Shown here: positions 7,967 to 10,961 of the stretch, piece by piece | Numbering within the stretch: the first letter of the stretch is position 1 | Layout of the letters: each line of letters opens with the position of its first letter | Origin: an uncultured Gammaproteobacteria bacterium | GTDB lineage: Bacteria; Pseudomonadota; Gammaproteobacteria; Pseudomonadales; Azotimanducaceae_A | Length of the DNA stretch: 10,961 nucleotides | Direction of reading: 5' to 3' | NCBI GenBank assembly: GCA_913041025.1 | Contig: CAJWGQ010000092.1 | Coordinates: 1-10,961, forward strand | Program-made: the position numbers and the translations under genes | Notes under the pieces: model-generated | What the model was told of the DNA's origin: nothing | The model's input: the letters and a program-made list of their open reading frames with translations, nothing else | Databases searched by the model: none

Positions 7967-8844
7967 ACGTTATTTGAGCTCAGAAACTCCTCAATTAACC
8001 AACCCGAAATTGCTGTTTTCGGTGGGGTCTGGGGCAGGTTATCCTTCTTGAACCATTTTGCTTCTGCAATCTCTCCAGGCTGACAAACAATGTCTCCCGA
8101 GTCATATTCAGCGTGAAACCCGAGCATTAGGGAGTTAGGGAACGGCCAGCTCTGAGAACCGAAGTACTTAAGGTTTTTTACCTTCAAGCCCACCTCCTCC
8201 ATTACCTCTCGGTGCACTGTTTGTTCAATGCTCTCGCCAGCTTCGACGAAACCCGCCAACGTGCTGAACATTCCATTTGGCCAGGCTGCATTCCTAGCCA
8301 AGAGCATTTCCTCTCCATTAGTTACTAAAACAATAATGCTCGGCGATAGGCGTGGATAAGCTATAAAACCGCAACTCTCGCAAAGTTTAGCGCGATCTTG
8401 AGGATGTTCACTCATCGGTGCGCCACAACGTCCGCAAAACTTATTGGTTTTGTGCCATTCAACCGTCTGCAATGCGCGACCAGCAAGATAAAAGCTCTCC
8501 ATAGAAGCGCGGCCCAAAATCCCTCTCAACCCAGTCAGGCTATAGCCTTCGGGCAAACTTCCCTCAACGCCTAATGCATAACAACCTAAACCACGAAAGC
8601 GTCCCAATAAATGCTTACTCGAGGTTTCTACATCAAACCAACGAAAATCATCGGCTGTTATCGGCTCTGGTACGCCAGAACTAGTCTTACAGATCAGCTG
8701 GTCGCCCTTGAATGCAAAATATAGAGCGTCTCCAGTATCTAATCCCTCTTCGTCGTTGGTTAGAGGTTCAAAATCATCGGGATCCGTTGGCCACATTACT
8801 TTATTCCCTTCAATCAAGTATCGACTAACATAGTACGCGAACAT
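7963..8844 (-). CDS. nudC: NudC, NAD+/NADH pyrophosphatase and NAD-RNA decapping Nudix hydrolase
   Basis: NudC cleaves NAD(H) to NMN(H) and AMP, and removes NAD caps from the 5' ends of bacterial RNAs. The 293-residue product is longer than E. coli NudC (257), mainly in the N-terminal domain (about 1-125). A zinc ribbon follows with C137, C140, C155 and C158. The Nudix box spans G198-L220, with catalytic REVMEE at 212-217. The NudC signature appears as SQSWPFPNS (230-238), where the usual third residue is Pro. The motif EYDSGDIV is also conserved. The ATG at 8844 is used; M17 is an alternative start, but residues before it (YYVSRYL) look native. It diverges from nhaB and overlaps the SCP2 gene by 4 bases at its 3' end. 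Confidence 0.95.
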   Translation of the reverse strand: MFAYYVSRYLIEGNKVMWPTDPDDFEPLTNDEEGLDTGDALYFAFKGDQLICKTSSGVPEPITADDFRWFDVETSSKHLLGRFRGLGCYALGVEGSLPEGYSLTGLRGILGRASMESFYLAGRALQTVEWHKTNKFCGRCGAPMSEHPQDRAKLCESCGFIAYPRLSPSIIVLVTNGEEMLLARNAAWPNGMFSTLAGFVEAGESIEQTVHREVMEEVGLKVKNLKYFGSQSWPFPNSLMLGFHAEYDSGDIVCQPGEIAEAKWFKKDNLPQTPPKTAISGWLIEEFLSSNNV

Positions 8845-8860
8845 AACTAGTTACGCCTGC

Positions 8861-8889
8861 TTGACTAGAGCGCGTTAGTCGAAAAGAAT
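8861..8889 (+). promoter_or_regulatory. Candidate nhaB promoter
   Basis: TTGACT at 8861-8866 matches the -35 consensus at five of six positions. It is followed after 17 bases by AAGAAT at 8884-8889, four of six for a -10. Transcription would begin near 8896 and leave a leader of about 64 bases. An imperfect inverted repeat, GACTA (8863-8867) and TAGTC (8876-8880), lies across the -35 and spacer and could be an operator. A short 6-bp stem with one wobble pair at 8896-8910 would lie at the very start of the leader. All of this is motif-based. Confidence 0.35.
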
Positions 8890-8947
8890 AGGTGCCTGTC
8901 TCGTAGACGGTACTGCGCGTCCTGGACAGCTAAAAGCATTAACTCGT

Positions 8948-8953
8948 AGAGGA
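8948..8953 (+). promoter_or_regulatory. nhaB ribosome binding site
   Basis: AGAGGA is the clearest Shine-Dalgarno sequence in the window. It sits 6 bases before the ATG at 8960, which favours that start over the in-frame ATG at 8975 (M6). Confidence 0.7.
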
Positions 8954-8959
8954 AAAATT

Positions 8960-10462
8960 ATGAACGGCCTAGCAATGAATTCATTTTGGCAAAATTTTCT
9001 CGGACACGCGCCTGATTGGTACAAGAAAACTATTGTCCTATTTTTAGTTATCAATCCTCTTATACTCCTGTTAGCAGGTCCCACTATCACCGGATGGGTG
9101 ATCGTGCTTGAATTCATTTTTACCCTGGCTATGGCTTTGAAGTGCTATCCACTGCAACCTGGAGGCCTAATCGCAATCGAAGCCGTCGTTTTAGGTATGA
9201 CGAGTCCCCAAACCGTGTACGACGAAATTCTTGCGGCTTTCCCTGTCATTCTGCTCCTTATCTTTATGGTGGCAGGTATTTACTTCATGAAAGAGTTATT
9301 GCTCTTCACCTTTACAAAGATCCTACTGAAAGTTCGATCCAAGATACTGCTGTCCTTGCTGTTCAGCTTCACTGCTGCGTTCTTATCTGCGTTTTTAGAT
9401 GCTTTGACCGTCACTGCGGTAATCATCAGTGTCGCAGTCGGCTTTTTTTCGGTTTACCACAAGGTCGCCTCCGGTAAACAGTTTACTGATGACCATGAAC
9501 ATGGGAATGACGATTCAATTTTAGAGGCAAATGAAGCCGACCTTGAGGAGTTCAGAGCGTTTCTTAGGAATCTAATGATGCATGCCGCGGTAGGTACCGC
9601 TCTTGGCGGTGTCTGCACAACAGTTGGAGAACCCCAAAATCTATTGATAGCAACTTACACAGAGTGGGACTTCATCGAGTTTTTCTTAACCATGGCTCCA
9701 GTGACTATGCCCGTTCTGGTAGTTGGCTTGATAACTTGCATCATCCTAGAAATCGTTAAAAAGTTTGGCTATGGCAACGTTTTACCGGAACGGGTCAGAG
9801 AAATACTGGTGGAGTTTGATGAACACCAAAGCGAAAGTAGAACATCAAAAGACAATGCGCGACTAGTCATCCAGGCCATTAGCGCCGTATTTTTAGTCTT
9901 TGCCCTGGCCTTCCACGTTGCCGAAGTCGGCATAATTGGTCTGACAATAATAGTGCTTCAGACAGCGTTTAACGGAGTCATAGAGGAACATGATCTAGGA
10001 CACGCGTTTGAAGAAGCTCTGCCCTTCACAGCGCTATTAGTGGTGTTTTTTGGGATAGTCGGGGTGATTCACGATAACCATCTTTTCTCACCAGTAATCA
10101 CCTGGGTCTTGAGTCTGCCGGAAGCGCAACAACCCGGAATGTTCTATATAGCAAATGGTTTACTATCAGCAATCAGCGATAACGTATTCGTGGCTACGGT
10201 CTATATTGGAGAAGTCCATACGGCCTACGCCAACGGAGACATATCAAGAGACTTGTTCGATAAACTCGCTGTAGCGATTAATACAGGAACCAACATTCCC
10301 AGCGTGGCAACGCCCAACGGCCAAGCTGCTTTCTTGTTTCTATTAACCTCCTCTGTGGCCCCTTTGATCCGACTATCTTATATGACGATGGTAAAGATGG
10401 CGTTACCCTACACAATAACTATGGGTATTACCGGCTATCTCGCAGTCACCTATATATTATAA
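8960..10462 (+). CDS. nhaB: NhaB, Na+/H+ antiporter
   Basis: NhaB is an electrogenic inner-membrane Na+/H+ antiporter that expels sodium and helps pH homeostasis. The 500-residue protein matches the family along its whole length: [11 protein letters not shown] near the N terminus, [19 protein letters not shown] (51-69), and [15 protein letters not shown]147 lies in [11 protein letters not shown], the conserved Asp essential in the Vibrio alginolyticus protein. VGTALGG and [24 protein letters not shown] and [18 protein letters not shown] also match. About ten or more hydrophobic segments are visible. The acidic, His-containing hydrophilic loop at about 176-198 varies among relatives. The C terminus stops at LAVTYIL, about 15-20 residues shorter than E. 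coli NhaB (513), with no sign of frameshift. It overlaps dnaQ tail to tail by 6 bases. Confidence 0.97.
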   Translation: MNGLAMNSFWQNFLGHAPDWYKKTIVLFLVINPLILLLAGPTITGWVIVLEFIFTLAMALKCYPLQPGGLIAIEAVVLGMTSPQTVYDEILAAFPVILLLIFMVAGIYFMKELLLFTFTKILLKVRSKILLSLLFSFTAAFLSAFLDALTVTAVIISVAVGFFSVYHKVASGKQFTDDHEHGNDDSILEANEADLEEFRAFLRNLMMHAAVGTALGGVCTTVGEPQNLLIATYTEWDFIEFFLTMAPVTMPVLVVGLITCIILEIVKKFGYGNVLPERVREILVEFDEHQSESRTSKDNARLVIQAISAVFLVFALAFHVAEVGIIGLTIIVLQTAFNGVIEEHDLGHAFEEALPFTALLVVFFGIVGVIHDNHLFSPVITWVLSLPEAQQPGMFYIANGLLSAISDNVFVATVYIGEVHTAYANGDISRDLFDKLAVAINTGTNIPSVATPNGQAAFLFLLTSSVAPLIRLSYMTMVKMALPYTITMGITGYLAVTYIL

Positions 10463-10961
10463 AGAAGGCTCTTCAAGATTATTTGAAGAGCGCCAAATAG
10501 GAGCGCTAGAATTTCTCTCTTCCATGTAGGCAAGAAATTCTTCATGGCTCTTAACTTCGTCCTCACTGGCTTTGACTTCGATAAAACCAGTTAAGCGTTG
10601 CTTACTATTGGTACTAAGATTAGTAACTTTGTCATTACGATCTTCCAAATTAGAATCATCTGATAAATCAAACAATCCGCTTTGACCGCCCGTAAGCAGC
10701 AAATAAACATCCGAGAGAATCTCGGCATCCAACAAAGCACCGTGCAATACCCTCTGAGAGTTATCAATTGAATACCTTCGACAAAGTGCATCAAGACTAT
10801 TGCGCTGTCCAGGGTGTTTCTCCCGAGCAAGCACCAGCGAATCGATCACGGAACTTTGATCTTCGATGGATGGCAACCCAAGATCAAGTAATCCAATCTC
10901 GTGATTCAAAAAAGCTACGTCAAAAGGTGCGTTGTGGATGATTAGCTCATCACCCTGGAAG
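10457..10961 (-). CDS. dnaQ: DnaQ, DNA polymerase III epsilon proofreading exonuclease (5' end outside window)
   Basis: DnaQ is the 3'-5' proofreading subunit of the replicative polymerase. Only the C-terminal 167 or so residues are in the window: the frame stays open to base 10960, and the codons before the TTG at 10909 read [14 protein letters not shown], the exonuclease motif II, so that TTG is internal. Motif III follows as HGALLDAE, with the catalytic His and Asp. [15 protein letters not shown] text ([24 protein letters not shown]) is typical DnaQ. After the nuclease domain comes GGQSGLFDL, in the place where E. coli has a clamp-binding QTSMAF. A flexible acidic linker and a C-terminal helix ([12 protein letters not shown], then PIWR) follow, corresponding to the polymerase alpha-binding tail. 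Motif I lies beyond the window. A 9-bp hairpin lies within its last codons. Confidence 0.94.
   Translation of the reverse strand, partial: FQGDELIIHNAPFDVAFLNHEIGLLDLGLPSIEDQSSVIDSLVLAREKHPGQRNSLDALCRRYSIDNSQRVLHGALLDAEILSDVYLLLTGGQSGLFDLSDDSNLEDRNDKVTNLSTNSKQRLTGFIEVKASEDEVKSHEEFLAYMEERNSSAPIWRSSNNLEEPSL
10468..10491. terminator. Hairpin at the nhaB/dnaQ junction, possible bidirectional terminator
   Basis: GCTCTTCAA (10468-10476) and TTGAAGAGC (10483-10491) form a perfect 9-bp stem with a 6-base loop, starting 5 bases after the nhaB stop. On the minus strand the hairpin is followed by a T-rich tail (CTTCTTTATAATATA); on the plus strand no T tract follows. It lies inside the last codons of dnaQ (the LEEPSL end). 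Position between convergent genes favours a terminator, but the plus-strand side is weak. Confidence 0.5.

Noticed and set aside
1..10961. Mobile elements, CRISPR arrays, tRNAs, toxin-antitoxin or defence genes
   Set aside because: I read both strands for these and saw no transposase, integrase, repeat-spacer pattern, tRNA fold or defence-like gene; every region is covered by housekeeping genes.

Overview
The window is an ordinary, tightly packed chromosomal stretch from what looks like a gammaproteobacterium, most likely a marine or aquatic one. The evidence is the gene set (AroF-type DAHP synthase, NfuA, B12-dependent MetH, SohB, NudC, NhaB, DnaQ), the close match of each protein to its gammaproteobacterial family, and a base composition that looks mid-40s to 50% GC by eye. 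From memory, the order dnaQ, nhaB, nudC, SCP2-like gene, sohB, acuI-like gene, metH, nfuA resembles a region of Pseudomonas chromosomes with many intervening genes removed. No mobile element, CRISPR array, tRNA, rRNA or phage gene is visible, and no gap between genes exceeds about 120 bases.

Layout from left to right. At 1-1030 (+) lies the 3' part of a class I DAHP synthase, whose start is outside the window. nfuA (1041-1622, -) faces it tail to tail. nfuA and metH (1717-5391, +) diverge from a 94-base region that carries overlapping -10 elements on both strands. acuI (5436-6416, -) and sohB (6446-7525, -) form a probable two-gene operon, with sohB first. A small SCP2-domain gene (7631-7966, +) diverges from sohB and overlaps the end of nudC (7963-8844, -) by 4 bases. 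nhaB (8960-10462, +) diverges from nudC. It overlaps the end of dnaQ (10457-10961, -) by 6 bases, and the 5' part of dnaQ is outside the window.

The genes do not form one pathway. They cover aromatic amino acid entry (DAHP synthase), Fe-S cluster delivery (NfuA), methionine synthesis (MetH), acrylyl-CoA reduction (AcuI), inner-membrane proteolysis (SohB), lipid binding (SCP2), NAD(H) or NAD-RNA hydrolysis (NudC), sodium/proton exchange (NhaB) and replication proofreading (DnaQ). Strands alternate in convergent and divergent pairs, with convergent gaps of 10, 44, -4 and -6 bases, which suggests a compact genome.

I did not find an undescribed biological system here. The points worth checking are small: promoter architecture, stop-codon overlaps, a clamp-binding-like motif in DnaQ and a few substitutions at usually conserved sites.
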